Made by a program: the position numbers and the translations under genes
Assembly (NCBI RefSeq): GCF_001612665.1
Contig: NZ_BDAX01000002.1
Span: 372,001 to 436,000 of the forward strand
DNA from: Nocardia alba NBRC 108234
Lineage (GTDB): Bacteria > Actinomycetota > Actinomycetes > Mycobacteriales > Mycobacteriaceae
Direction: 5' to 3'
DNA: 64,000 nt
Shown here: positions 1-8,723 of the stretch, in pieces
Position numbering within the stretch: the stretch's first letter is position 1
Layout: every line of letters begins with the position of its first letter
Notes under the pieces: model-generated
The model's database searches: none
What the model was told of the DNA's origin: nothing
The model's input: the letters and a program-made list of their open reading frames with translations, nothing else

Positions 1-410
1 ACCCACTGCGACACCGCGCGATAGACGTGGTTGACGGTGAGCTCGGAGATGATGTTGGTGGCCAGGGTCGCCGACGGCGTCGTGCCCGGCGCGTACGGCG
101 CACGCATCGCCCCGACCGCGTTGTCGTCGACGCTCTCGCCGACCGCGGCCAGCCAGGACCGGAACGCGTAGTGGTGCTGCACTTCCTGGTAGCCCCACAC
201 CACGGCGAAGGTGGAGAAGTCGTAGTCGTCGACGAATTCGTTGAGGAATCCGTGCACGGCGGCGATGACATTGGATTCGCCCATGGTGGCGCTCTTGGCG
301 AGAGTCACGTACTCGGGCCGGACCAGCGCGGGGTCGATGGCGTCGAGGTCGAGGTCACCCAGCCGCCAGTGCTGGCGCTCGTAATGGCGGAAGACGTCGT
401 AGCTGTGCAT
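1..410 (-). CDS. Ferritin-like diiron (acyl-ACP desaturase-like) protein, 3' end cut by window edge
   Basis: The N-terminal 136 residues are visible and the gene runs off the left edge. They contain a ferritin-like diiron set: Glu45 (MGESN), an ExxH pair at Glu76/His79 (EVQH) and Glu123 in a following helix. This is the pattern of soluble acyl-ACP desaturases and related N- or C-oxygenases, which act on carrier-bound acyl chains. The ATG at 410 has a GGAG five bases upstream. It lies directly downstream of the FAAL gene, whose open frame overlaps it, so the two are probably co-transcribed and the diiron enzyme may act on the acyl chain that FAAL activates. The exact reaction cannot be read from half a protein. 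Confidence 0.7.
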   Translation of the reverse strand, partial: MHSYDVFRHYERQHWRLGDLDLDAIDPALVRPEYVTLAKSATMGESNVIAAVHGFLNEFVDDYDFSTFAVVWGYQEVQHHYAFRSWLAAVGESVDDNAVGAMRAPYAPGTTPSATLATNIISELTVNHVYRAVSQW

Positions 411-2080
411 GGTTGCTCCGAATCTGTCTCGGTGGCGATCAGTTCCCTGGCGGCCAACCGCCGGAGTTTGCCGCTGCTGGTTCGGGGGATGCTGCGCGGC
501 GCGACCGGATACACCCGTACCGCGGTCAGGCCGAGCCGGGCGGCGATCCGTCCGGCGATGGCGGTGCCGAGTTCCTCGGTGGCGGTGGCCGCGAGGTCCG
601 TTTCGGCGATGACGACGATGGTGTCGCCGCCGTCGGGGTCGGCCGCGGCGATGCAGCGGCCCTTGTAGACGCCGTCGAGATCGCGGACGGCGGCCTCCAC
701 GTCGTGGGCGTAGTAGTTGACCCCGCGCACGGTGATCATGTCCTTGCTGCGGCCGGTCACATACAGCTCGCCCGCGCGCTGATAGCCCAGATCGCCGGTC
801 CGCAGCCAGCCCTCGGTGAACAGCTCGGCGGTGGACGCGGGGTCGGCGGTGAGGTAGCCGTCGGTCACCGACTCGCCACGAATGAGGATCTCGCCGACCT
901 CGCCGTCGGGCACGGTCGCGCGCGAGTCGGGGTCGACCACGCGTAACCGCAGGCCGGCGACCGCCGTGCCGACGCCCGCGACCGCCCTGGCGCCCTCGGC
1001 ATCGGGGGAAACCCGCTGTGCCCTGGCGTAATCCGACAGGGTCACGCGGTCGACCCAGTCGAAGACGGGTTCGCGGCCGAGCGGCGGGAAGGTGACCGCG
1101 AGGGTGGCCTCGGCCATGCCGTAGACCCCGAACATGGCCGCGGGGTCGAATCCGGCCGGTCGGAAGCGCGCGCAGAACTCGCGCACCACCGTGTGGACGA
1201 TGGGTTCCGCGCCGTTGAAGGCGATCCGCCAGTGCCGCAGGTCGTAGTCGGCGGCGCGATCCGGCGGTACGGCGGCCAGCAGGGTCTCGTAGCCGAAGTT
1301 CGGCATCGCGGAGATGGTCGACCCGCTGGCGGCGAATTCGCGCAGCCACCGCTCGGGATCCTTGACGAAAGCCGTCGGCGACCACAGATGCGCCGGGATG
1401 CCGCGCAGGATCGCCGACAGCGTGCCGATCAGGCCCATATCGTGGAACAACGGCAGCCAGAACCCGCCCTGGTCGGCCGGTCCGAGGTCGATCCCGGTGC
1501 GGATGGCGGCCAGCCCGGCCAGTACCTGCCGGTGGGTGAGCCGCACACCCTTCGGCGCGGCGGTGCTGCCCGAGGTGAACTGCACGACCGCCACGTCATC
1601 GGGATCGACCCGGGGCAGCTCCGCCGTCGTCGTCGATTCGGCGAACAGGGCGGCGGTATCGAGGAATTCGACGTCCATCGCCGCCCGCAGTGGGTCGACG
1701 AGGGCGGCGAACTGCGGCGATACCAGGATGGTCCGCATCCCGGCGGCGGCGACGATTCCCGCCAGACGCGCCGGGTAGGAGGCCAGTTGGCGGGCACCGG
1801 CGGGCAGCGGCAGCGGGGTGGCCGCCCCGCCCGCGGTGGTGGTGGCGAACAGGCCGATGAGGAACTCCGGCGCGTTCGGGCAGAGCAGACCGACCGGCTC
1901 ACCGCGCCCGATGCCGCGCGCGAGCAGCGCCCCGGCGGCGGCGACGGATTGTCGCTGGAGTTCGGCGTGGGAGAGCGTCGACTGCGACAATGACCAGAAC
2001 GTGGTGCGAACCCGCGGGTGCGCGATCGCGACCTCGGCCAATCGCTGATGCAGCGTCAGGTCCGATGCGGACGATGTCAT
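305..2080 (-). CDS. Fatty-acyl-AMP ligase (FAAL-like adenylate-forming enzyme)
   Basis: A 591-residue ANL-superfamily enzyme expected to adenylate a fatty acid and pass it to a carrier protein or CoA. The P-loop-like motif FTSGSTAAPKG lies near residues 168-178, FHDMGLIGT near 213-221 (typical of FAALs), VYGMAEATL near 319-327, the TGD hinge motif near 427-429, and the C-terminal catalytic-Lys motif SGKLRR near 535-540. Similarity to known families ends near residue 550. The last 40 residues are Ser/Thr-rich and read across the start of the downstream diiron gene in another frame, giving a 106-base overlap, so the natural stop may have been lost. No carrier protein is visible here. It could also be a CoA ligase, but the FHDMG block favours FAAL. 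Confidence 0.88.
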   Translation of the reverse strand: MTSSASDLTLHQRLAEVAIAHPRVRTTFWSLSQSTLSHAELQRQSVAAAGALLARGIGRGEPVGLLCPNAPEFLIGLFATTTAGGAATPLPLPAGARQLASYPARLAGIVAAAGMRTILVSPQFAALVDPLRAAMDVEFLDTAALFAESTTTAELPRVDPDDVAVVQFTSGSTAAPKGVRLTHRQVLAGLAAIRTGIDLGPADQGGFWLPLFHDMGLIGTLSAILRGIPAHLWSPTAFVKDPERWLREFAASGSTISAMPNFGYETLLAAVPPDRAADYDLRHWRIAFNGAEPIVHTVVREFCARFRPAGFDPAAMFGVYGMAEATLAVTFPPLGREPVFDWVDRVTLSDYARAQRVSPDAEGARAVAGVGTAVAGLRLRVVDPDSRATVPDGEVGEILIRGESVTDGYLTADPASTAELFTEGWLRTGDLGYQRAGELYVTGRSKDMITVRGVNYYAHDVEAAVRDLDGVYKGRCIAAADPDGGDTIVVIAETDLAATATEELGTAIAGRIAARLGLTAVRVYPVAPRSIPRTSSGKLRRLAARELIATETDSEQPCTATTSSAITSASTGGWVTSTSTPSTPRWSGPST

Positions 2081-2195
2081 TGCTGTATGACAAAGGCCTC
2101 AGGTATCCAGACCCTGAACGATCCGTTAAATGAGCGCTCCGATAGCAGAGTCCGCTGCGGCAATAGCAATACCGCGAATTCCCTTGGGCGCTCGA

Positions 2196-3563
2196 CTATT
2201 TCCGATTCGCCGCCAGCAGTCCGCCGAGGCTTTCCACCGCCGCGCGGGCATTGGCGATGCCGATGCGGGCGACGATGACGGGCGAGAACAGCGCGCTGGG
2301 TTTATCGACGAGTCCCATGACCCGGTACAGGGTGGTCGCGACGGCGGTATCGCGCTCGGCGGCGATCAGCACCGGATCGAGCGCCGCGACGGCGGCCCGC
2401 ACCGGCAACGAGGCACTGGCGCTGACATGCGGCATGGCACCGTCGGCTATCACGGTGAGCAGCCAGGCGTTGTCGATCTCGGGCGTGACCGCCGTGTAGA
2501 ACCGCGCGGCAAGGTTCTTGTCACCCTGAGCGAGGCACTCACGCAGCACGGCCATCTGGATCGCGGCGACCGTCATGCCCTGGCCGTAGACGGGGCTGAA
2601 GCTGCACAGACTGTCACCGACCGCGAGCAGCCCCTCGGGAAAACGATCGAGTCGCTCGTAGCGGCGGCGCAGGTTGGCCTTGTAGCGGAAGGTCGAGATG
2701 TCGCCGAGCAGTTCACCGTCGGCGAGGGCAGCGAGGACGTCGGGTGGGGCGATGCCCGCGGCGAAATCGAGGAATCCCGCCTGGTCCTTCGGCGGTTCCT
2801 CGCCGTCGTGGCCGATCAGCGTCAGGATGTGGCGGTCGCCTTCGACGGCGAACAAGGCGAGAGCGCGCGGGGGCAGATCGCGGACACCGATGGTGACCAA
2901 TTTGTCGTGGGGCAGTGCGTGCGGCGGCAACTGGATGACGGCGCTGCGGTACACGATGTCGATCGCGGTGCCTTCTTCGGCCGGGCGGTCGTAGCCGAGC
3001 TTGTCCAGCCAGGAGGGGACGACACCGGCACGGCCCATCGAGGCCACCACGAGGTCGGCGTCGATGGTTTCGCGCGCACCGTCCGAGCGGTCCACGATCC
3101 TCACCCCGGTGATCCGCGCTCCGTCGGCGCTGACAACGGGCGCACCGGCATCGCACCTGTCGCGAATGGTGACGTTGGACAGTTTCTCGACTCGTCGGCG
3201 AAGGTGATGCTCGAGGTGCGGGCGACTTGCCTGAAAAGCCTTGTGCCCGGTCGATACTCGCTTGAGCGTGCGACCGGCCATCGTGAAGCTGACTTCACGG
3301 AGTGCGTCGCATTCGACCACACCGCTGGTTCGCAGGTCCTGTCCGAACCCGGGGAACAGTTCCTCGATGATGTCCTTGCCCCGCGGCAGCAACCCGTGCA
3401 CGTGGCGCCCCTGCGGGACGCCCTTTCGCGCCTCGGAATCCGGGGCCAGGGCATCGCGCTCGATCACCGTCACCGTCGAGTAGGCCTCGCTGAGCACCCG
3501 AGCCGCCAGCAACCCCCCGATGCCCGCGCCCAACACGACCGCGTGCTCGCCGATTTTCCGCAT
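2196..3563 (-). CDS. FAD-dependent monooxygenase/epoxidase-like protein
   Basis: A 455-residue flavoprotein. The N-terminal dinucleotide fold VVLGAGIGGLLAARV (GxGxxG near residues 13-18) is followed by an ERD end-of-strand acidic residue. A GDSLCSFSPVYGQGM block near residue 330 matches the FAD pyrophosphate-binding GD motif of the PHBH/squalene-epoxidase group. It probably hydroxylates or epoxidises a hydrophobic substrate using NAD(P)H and oxygen; the substrate is unknown. The start is supported by GGAGG followed by TAGGACA before the ATG. It is transcribed divergently from a TetR gene, with a perfect inverted repeat between them, so repression by that TetR is likely. Confidence 0.85.
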   Translation of the reverse strand: MRKIGEHAVVLGAGIGGLLAARVLSEAYSTVTVIERDALAPDSEARKGVPQGRHVHGLLPRGKDIIEELFPGFGQDLRTSGVVECDALREVSFTMAGRTLKRVSTGHKAFQASRPHLEHHLRRRVEKLSNVTIRDRCDAGAPVVSADGARITGVRIVDRSDGARETIDADLVVASMGRAGVVPSWLDKLGYDRPAEEGTAIDIVYRSAVIQLPPHALPHDKLVTIGVRDLPPRALALFAVEGDRHILTLIGHDGEEPPKDQAGFLDFAAGIAPPDVLAALADGELLGDISTFRYKANLRRRYERLDRFPEGLLAVGDSLCSFSPVYGQGMTVAAIQMAVLRECLAQGDKNLAARFYTAVTPEIDNAWLLTVIADGAMPHVSASASLPVRAAVAALDPVLIAAERDTAVATTLYRVMGLVDKPSALFSPVIVARIGIANARAAVESLGGLLAANRK

Positions 3564-3622
3564 TGTCCTACCTCCGAACGTCGTTGTTCCGAGTCCAGTC
3601 CATGGAGCGAATCACGAATCCA

Positions 3623-3656
3623 TCACTGAGACTGATTGCGAATGTAGTCTCAGTGA
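3623..3656. promoter_or_regulatory. Probable TetR operator, perfect 11-bp inverted repeat
   Basis: TCACTGAGACT at 3623-3633 is mirrored exactly by AGTCTCAGTGA at 3646-3656, with a 12-base spacer. It sits in the 132-base gap between the divergent flavoprotein (start 3563) and the TetR gene (start 3696), 40 bases from the TetR start and 60 from the flavoprotein start. This is the usual place for a shared autoregulatory operator. Binding is inferred from symmetry and position. Confidence 0.75.
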
Positions 3657-3695
3657 GGACGCGGTCGCAACCGGTCGCCGTGGGGAGCATGCAGA

Positions 3696-4268
3696 ATGAC
3701 CGGCATGACCAATGCGACACAGTCGTCCTCGTTGCTCGTGGACACCGCCTTGGCGATGATGGCCGAGACCGGCCTGGACAACCTGACACTGACCGAGCTC
3801 GCTCGCCGCGCGGGCGTCTCCCGCGCGACGGCCTACCGCGAGTTCGGTGACAAGGACGGGCTCATCGCGGCCGTCAGCAAGATCGAGGTCGCCCGTATGG
3901 TGAGCGCCGCCTACCTCGAGATCGACATGTTCGCCCCGGTCGGGCAGCTGGCCAAAGACGCTGTGGTCTTCGCCATCCCGTACCTGCGCCGACACCCGGT
4001 GATCTCCCGGCTGCGCGATCAGGAACCCGGATGGCTGATCGATGTCGCGATCGAACACGAAGGGTCCGAGCTCAACCTGGTCGAAACAGTCGGCACCTTC
4101 ATCGCACCGCTGCTGGCGGCCCGCGACGACAGCGCGACACTGGCGGTCTCACCGGTCCAGGCGGCCGAGATCGCCGTCCGTACCGTGCTGTCGCATGTGC
4201 TGATCAAACGCAGCAGCCTGACCGACGAACAGGTCGGCGACGCGGTCGCCCGCGCGATCAGCCGTTAG
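3696..4268 (+). CDS. TetR family transcriptional regulator
   Basis: A 190-residue protein with an N-terminal TetR helix-turn-helix: LTELARRAGVSRATAYREFG near residues 32-51 is the recognition unit. The C-terminal half is a divergent all-helical ligand domain. GGGGAG eight bases upstream supports the first ATG, although another ATG follows three codons later. It is divergent from the flavoprotein and flanks the inverted repeat at 3623-3656, so it most likely represses that gene and itself until a substrate-like ligand binds. Confidence 0.9.
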   Translation: MTGMTNATQSSSLLVDTALAMMAETGLDNLTLTELARRAGVSRATAYREFGDKDGLIAAVSKIEVARMVSAAYLEIDMFAPVGQLAKDAVVFAIPYLRRHPVISRLRDQEPGWLIDVAIEHEGSELNLVETVGTFIAPLLAARDDSATLAVSPVQAAEIAVRTVLSHVLIKRSSLTDEQVGDAVARAISR

Positions 4269-4398
4269 CGGATCCGATCCTGAGACGAATAGCGGTATTT
4301 GCATCAGCCTGCGAGCCCGATGACCTCGGCGGACCAGCGCAGGATTTCACCCGTTCCGGGGGATACGGGCCGAGCGAGGACAGCTCTACCGTCGAACC

Positions 4399-4797
4399 AT
4401 GACCACTTCACATCCCGTCCGCCGGGGCCTGGCCGTGGGCATCACCATGCTCGCGGCGACCGCGCTGTTGATCTCGGGCACCCTGAGCATCCTGCGCGGC
4501 ATCGCGGGCATCAACGAAGACGAAGTATTTCTGATCCCCGGTGACTACGTGTATCAGCTCGACGTCAGCTCCTGGGGCTGGATCCATCTCGTGCTCGGCG
4601 TGCTCCTCGTAGCCGTCGCCCTCGGGATGATGGTGACCGCGACCTGGGCCCGCATCGTCGCCTACGCCCTGGCCGGCCTGTCGATCATCGCCAATTTTCT
4701 GTCCCTGCCCTATTACCCGTGGTGGTCGGTGATCGTCATCGCCGTCGACATCCTCGTGATCTGGGCAATCGCCACCTGGACCCCGAACCGAGCCTGA
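4399..4797 (+). CDS. DUF7144 family four-helix membrane protein
   Basis: A 132-residue integral membrane protein with four predicted helices near residues 9-30, 54-75, 79-100 and 103-125. The blocks WGWIHLVLG, ATWARIVAYAL and LPYYPWWSV are the conserved core of DUF7144 actinobacterial proteins. The function of the family is unknown. No strong ribosome-binding site precedes the ATG. It lies 24 bases ahead of the glutamate decarboxylase gene on the same strand, so co-transcription is possible, but nothing in the sequence ties it to GABA metabolism. Confidence 0.8.
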   Translation: MTTSHPVRRGLAVGITMLAATALLISGTLSILRGIAGINEDEVFLIPGDYVYQLDVSSWGWIHLVLGVLLVAVALGMMVTATWARIVAYALAGLSIIANFLSLPYYPWWSVIVIAVDILVIWAIATWTPNRA

Positions 4798-4821
4798 GCT
4801 CCGCCGATCGAAGGGATCCCC

Positions 4822-6204
4822 ATGTCGCGAAAGCGCACGCACGTTCCTCAGGTCTCCCCCGCCTATACCGGCCGGATGTCCATGGCCCCGGTTCCCGCGC
4901 TGCGGATGCCCGAGGAATGCATGGATCCTGACGTCGCCTATCGATTCATCCACGACGAACTGATGCTCGACGGGAGCAGCAGACTGAATCTGGCCACCTT
5001 CGTGTCGACGTGGATGGATCCGCAGGCCGAGCGGCTGATGGCGGAGACGTTCGACAAGAACATGATCGACAAGGACGAGTACCCCGCGACCGCCGCGATC
5101 GAGCAACGATGCGTGTGCATGGTCGCCGATCTGTTCCACGCCGAGGGTCTGCGCGACGACGACCCGTCCAGCGCCATCGGGGTGTCGACGATCGGGTCCA
5201 GCGAGGCGGTCATGCTGGCCGGGCTCGCCATGAAATGGCTGTGGCGCGAGAAGGTCGGCGACGGATGGAAGGGTCGCACACCGAACATGGTGATGGGTTC
5301 CAACGTGCAGGTGGTGTGGGAGAAGTTCTGCCGCTATTTCGACGTCGAACCGCGGTATCTTCCGATGGAGAAGGGTCGCTACGTCATCACCCCCGAGCAG
5401 GTACTGGCCGCTGTCGACGAGAACACCATCGGCGTCGTGGCTATCCTCGGCACGACGTTCACCGGCGAACTGGAACCGATCAGTGACATCTGCGCGGCGC
5501 TCGACACACTCGCCGCCGACGCGGGACCGGACATCCCGGTGCACGTCGATGCGGCCAGCGGCGGCTTCGTGGTGCCCTTTCTGCATCCGGAACTGGAGTG
5601 GGACTTCCGGCTGCCGCGCGTGGTCTCGATCAATGTCAGTGGCCACAAATACGGATTGACCTATCCCGGTATCGGATTCGTGGTGTGGCGCGGTCCCGAG
5701 TACCTGCCCGACGACCTGGTCTTCCGGGTCAACTATCTGGGCGGCGACATGCCCACCTTCACACTCAACTTCTCCCGGCCCGGCAATCAGGTCATCGGCC
5801 AGTACTACAACTTCCTCAGACTCGGCCGCTTCGGCTACCGCAAGGTCATGGCTTCCCTCTCGCAGACCGCGCGCTGGCTCGGCGACCAACTGCGCGAGAG
5901 CGGACGCTTCGAGGTGATCACCGACGGCTCGGCGATCCCCGTACTCAGCTTCCGGCTGTCCGGCGATCCCGGCTATACCGAGTTCGACGTCTCACACGAG
6001 TTGCGCGCCTACGGCTGGCAGGTGCCCGCCTACACCATGCCCGACGATGCCACCGATATCTCGGTGTTGCGCGTCGTGGTACGCGAAGGGTTCTCGGCGG
6101 ACATGGCCAGGGCGTTGCACGACGACATCACCGCCGCGCTGGGGCACCTGGACACGCTCAAGCCCAACGGCTACTTCGACCGCCTGAAGCCGTTCGCCCA
6201 CTAG
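4822..6204 (+). CDS. gadB: Glutamate decarboxylase
   Basis: A 460-residue fold-I PLP enzyme that converts glutamate to GABA while consuming a cytoplasmic proton. The length matches bacterial GAD. The block HVDAASGGFVVPF carries the Asp that pairs with the PLP ring nitrogen, and SGHKYGLTYPGIGF places the Schiff-base lysine at about residue 276, the same position as in Escherichia coli GadB. The N-terminal block covering TFVSTWMDPQAERL is also characteristic. AAGGGA five bases before the ATG supports the start. No glutamate/GABA antiporter is adjacent, so an acid-resistance role is less clear than in enterics; GABA-shunt metabolism is the alternative. Confidence 0.95.
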   Translation: MSRKRTHVPQVSPAYTGRMSMAPVPALRMPEECMDPDVAYRFIHDELMLDGSSRLNLATFVSTWMDPQAERLMAETFDKNMIDKDEYPATAAIEQRCVCMVADLFHAEGLRDDDPSSAIGVSTIGSSEAVMLAGLAMKWLWREKVGDGWKGRTPNMVMGSNVQVVWEKFCRYFDVEPRYLPMEKGRYVITPEQVLAAVDENTIGVVAILGTTFTGELEPISDICAALDTLAADAGPDIPVHVDAASGGFVVPFLHPELEWDFRLPRVVSINVSGHKYGLTYPGIGFVVWRGPEYLPDDLVFRVNYLGGDMPTFTLNFSRPGNQVIGQYYNFLRLGRFGYRKVMASLSQTARWLGDQLRESGRFEVITDGSAIPVLSFRLSGDPGYTEFDVSHELRAYGWQVPAYTMPDDATDISVLRVVVREGFSADMARALHDDITAALGHLDTLKPNGYFDRLKPFAH

Positions 6205-6225
6205 CCTCGCCAGGTCGGCTCGTCG

Positions 6226-6564
6226 TCACCTCCGTGGTGGCTGTAGGTGGTCCTTCGCGAACACCGCCGTCACATAGTCGACGAGGTGGAGACGGAGGGC
6301 GGCGGGCCAGTCGGCCGAGAGATCGTCGATGTCCACACCGAGCGCCTTCTCGACTTCCCGCAAGACGAAGGGCAGCGGAATGCTCTCGCGCGAACAAACC
6401 TGTACGGCGTACTCCAATTGATCCACGACATCGCGGAGATGAGCGGTCTCGCTATCCTGAGATTCAGCGCCGAGAGCCGAAAGCCGGTATTCCCGATTCT
6501 GTGAAATCTGATCGCCGCCTTCGTCATTGCGCCATCGCGCGATGCCACCGATATCCTCGTTCAT
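6226..6564 (-). CDS. Hypothetical helical protein
   Basis: A 112-residue acidic protein of unknown function, convergent with gadB (22-base gap). The sequence is predicted mostly helical; a middle segment (SETAHLRDVVDQLEYAVQ) could form an amphipathic helix. There is no signal peptide, membrane segment or cysteine motif. I chose the ATG at 6564 over the in-frame TTG one codon upstream because of the purine-rich AGGGGGA just upstream. The opposite strand also has an open frame here, but its composition is less protein-like. Confidence 0.5.
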   Translation of the reverse strand: MNEDIGGIARWRNDEGGDQISQNREYRLSALGAESQDSETAHLRDVVDQLEYAVQVCSRESIPLPFVLREVEKALGVDIDDLSADWPAALRLHLVDYVTAVFAKDHLQPPRR

Positions 6565-6567
6565 CAA

Positions 6568-6990
6568 TCCCCCTGCCGAAGTAGTTCCACGCCAGTGCTC
6601 GACCGTACGCGAATTTTCGCAGAAAATGAAGAGGTAGCCGGAATTTTTATAGCTAATTAATAGCTAATCAAGGTCACTTTGTGAGCCACACCAAAGCATG
6701 TGATCTGCACGAGATCTGTAACGCCACCGACAACAACACCGCCGATTTCGCATTCGGCTGCGAAGTCACTTGCGGCACAGAATAATCCGACTTCTCCGCT
6801 CAGAATTCGTCGTACCGCGCTGCCCGCGCTCGGCCACCGCCGCGTCATTCGTCGAATATCGCGGTGAGCAACTCGCCGCCATCGGCCGCCCGTCGCGAGC
6901 CGACACCGATGCCATCTCGGCGATTTGTGGTACTTCACAGACCCTGCCCAGGTTCTCGGTACGCCGTCGCCGTGACCATAGGGTCGACAG
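6568..6990. other. Non-coding, AT-rich gap with an 11-bp tandem repeat
   Basis: About 420 bases without a convincing gene. The stretch 6610-6700 is strikingly AT-rich for this genome. Within it ATAGCTAATTA (6649-6659) is followed immediately by ATAGCTAATCA (6660-6670). It probably holds promoters for the flanking genes; I see no clear RNA gene. Confidence 0.5.
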
Positions 6991-7908
6991 ATGGCGAGTC
7001 ACCCGAAAATCAACCGGCGCGACGCGATCCAGTGGGCGGCGACCGTCGGCGCGGGCCTGGCACTGACCGGTCTCCCGGTCTCCGCCGCCGCTGATCCGAA
7101 CGTTCGATACCACGGATACTCCCCCGAGGATCGCGCCCAACCGTACGCGAAGTACATGGCCACGCACACCGATCCCGCCCCGGCTTCGGTCGCCACGGCC
7201 TATAGCCGCAGCCCGACGCCATCGGAGCAGATTCCCGAGTTCTCCGCACTGGCGAGCGATCTCGCACCGCGCGGTGTCGCCGCGGTGGAAACCGGCTACG
7301 GACACACCACATCCGGCGTGGTCTGGGTCGCGGTCCATACCGAGATGCCCGGCGTCACCGCCGCAATGTGGGACTGGTGGTTCGCTTGGCACACTGTGGA
7401 ATCCGCGCGCTACAAACTGTGGCACCCCGACGCTCACCTCTACTGCGGAATTGCCCGAGACCGGTCGGCCGAGCGGATCTGCGACCGCGAGAAATACATC
7501 GGCAACATCGCCTATGTCGACGAGTACATCGGCCCGAAACTCCAGCAACTCGCGATCGCCTTCACCGACCCACGTGTGCACGGCTTCGACGTCCCCGATC
7601 GGCACACGATCATTCTCGGACGGGTCGGCAGCATCGTCGCACCGGTCGATCTCGGGTGGCTGGCGCACCAGGTGAGGCCGACACCCGCCGGTTGCGAGAT
7701 GCGCAGCCGCTTCTACCTCAACCTCCACGGTCTGCACCGACCCGACCTGGCCCGTGCGGCGCAAGCGATCGAACGCGGGCCCGCTGTCGATCCCCGGGAC
7801 CTCGTCCTCGATGTCGACCTCGCCCGGGAACTACTCCTGCACTGCGGTCAGGAAATGAACCATCTGGCCGGATTTCTGCCGCAGCTCTACCACGAATTCT
7901 CCCGCTGA
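6991..7908 (+). CDS. Secreted DAPG-hydrolase (PhlG/phloretin hydrolase)-like protein with Tat-type leader
   Basis: A 305-residue protein. The core block MWDWWFAWHTVESARYKLWH near residues 127-147 and a C-terminal block containing HCGQEMNHLAGFLP match the zinc-dependent DAPG hydrolase family, which cleaves carbon-carbon bonds of acylated phloroglucinols. The conserved His and Glu residues in both blocks are plausible metal ligands. Residues 1-35 look like a twin-arginine leader: NRRDAIQW, then a hydrophobic stretch and an Ala-rich cleavage region (VSAAA). Export is unusual because the characterised enzymes are cytoplasmic. It is monocistronic. The substrate is unknown; a plant- or microbe-derived phenolic ketone is possible. 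Confidence 0.72.
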   Translation: MASHPKINRRDAIQWAATVGAGLALTGLPVSAAADPNVRYHGYSPEDRAQPYAKYMATHTDPAPASVATAYSRSPTPSEQIPEFSALASDLAPRGVAAVETGYGHTTSGVVWVAVHTEMPGVTAAMWDWWFAWHTVESARYKLWHPDAHLYCGIARDRSAERICDREKYIGNIAYVDEYIGPKLQQLAIAFTDPRVHGFDVPDRHTIILGRVGSIVAPVDLGWLAHQVRPTPAGCEMRSRFYLNLHGLHRPDLARAAQAIERGPAVDPRDLVLDVDLARELLLHCGQEMNHLAGFLPQLYHEFSR

Positions 7909-8105
7909 CACCGACCTCGCCTCCACAGAAACCTTTCTGAAGTTAATTATCCGCAATAGATATTTAATTGTGGATAATGAAATTCGCCACGCTCGGATTT
8001 GCGATTTCAACAACAGGAACCTGAGAACAGGTTATATTTTTCGAACACCCATTTTGCGGTTGGACAACCCGTCATACCGCTGCTCGATATTTCCTGGAGA
8101 TCGCC

Positions 8106-8723
8106 ATGAGATCGACCTCTTCCCTTTTTCGCGCCGGATTTCTCGCGCCGGTGGCCGTCGCTACCGTCTTCTGTCTGGCCGCACCGGTAAATGCCGCCCC
8201 CGTCAGCGTGAACTGGAGTTGTCGGGGCACAGTCCTCGGCATCGGCCAGAATTCGAGCATGAACACGTCGGTGACCGGCACCGCACCGGCCTCGGCGGCG
8301 TCGGGCTCGGCGGTGGCCATCACGATCACACCGGGCTCGTCGTCGGTTCCCAGCTCGGCATCCGGCTTCACCGTGAACAACATCAACAACCTGAAGATGA
8401 CCATTCCGACGCCGGCGAATTCGACAGTGGTCTCGGCTACCGTCTCCGGGGGAACCGTGGCGGGCACTGTCGCGACGTCGGGCGGCAATGTCGTGCTGAC
8501 CGTGCCGGGTCCGATCGCCGGCGGCACCAGTTTCACCCCACCGGCGGTGACCATCAATGTCACCGCCGGTGCCGCCGGGACATCGATCACCAGTAAGTAC
8601 GCGGGGACCAGTTACACCAGTCCCGGCATGACCATGACGACCAATGTCGCCTTTGTCGGCAATGTCGCGACATCGTGCTACCCGAACCCGTCCCCGACCC
8701 TCACCACCACCACTGTCGTCTGA
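8106..8723 (+). CDS. Secreted Ser/Thr/Val-rich protein of unknown function
   Basis: A 205-residue exported protein. Residues 1-30 form a Sec signal peptide with a likely cleavage after VNA. The mature part begins APVSVNWSC and is built of alternating Val/Thr/Ser strands, suggesting a beta-sandwich; the two cysteines (in NWSCRG and ATSCYP) could form one disulfide joining the ends. There is no sortase motif or lipobox. GGAG eight bases upstream supports the ATG. I do not recognise the family with certainty; related actinobacterial proteins are simply annotated as secreted. Confidence 0.7.
   Translation: MRSTSSLFRAGFLAPVAVATVFCLAAPVNAAPVSVNWSCRGTVLGIGQNSSMNTSVTGTAPASAASGSAVAITITPGSSSVPSSASGFTVNNINNLKMTIPTPANSTVVSATVSGGTVAGTVATSGGNVVLTVPGPIAGGTSFTPPAVTINVTAGAAGTSITSKYAGTSYTSPGMTMTTNVAFVGNVATSCYPNPSPTLTTTTVV

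Noticed and set aside
6657..6938. 93-codon minus-strand open frame in the gap before the DAPG-hydrolase-like gene
   Set aside because: Arg/Trp-rich composition, no ribosome site and partial overlap with AT-rich promoter sequence. No family resemblance.
7921..8000. TTATCCGCA and TTATCCACA (minus strand) in an AT-rich stretch, resembling DnaA boxes or a small origin
   Set aside because: Only two boxes, no dnaA/dnaN neighbours and no further cluster. More likely the promoter region of the 8106 gene.
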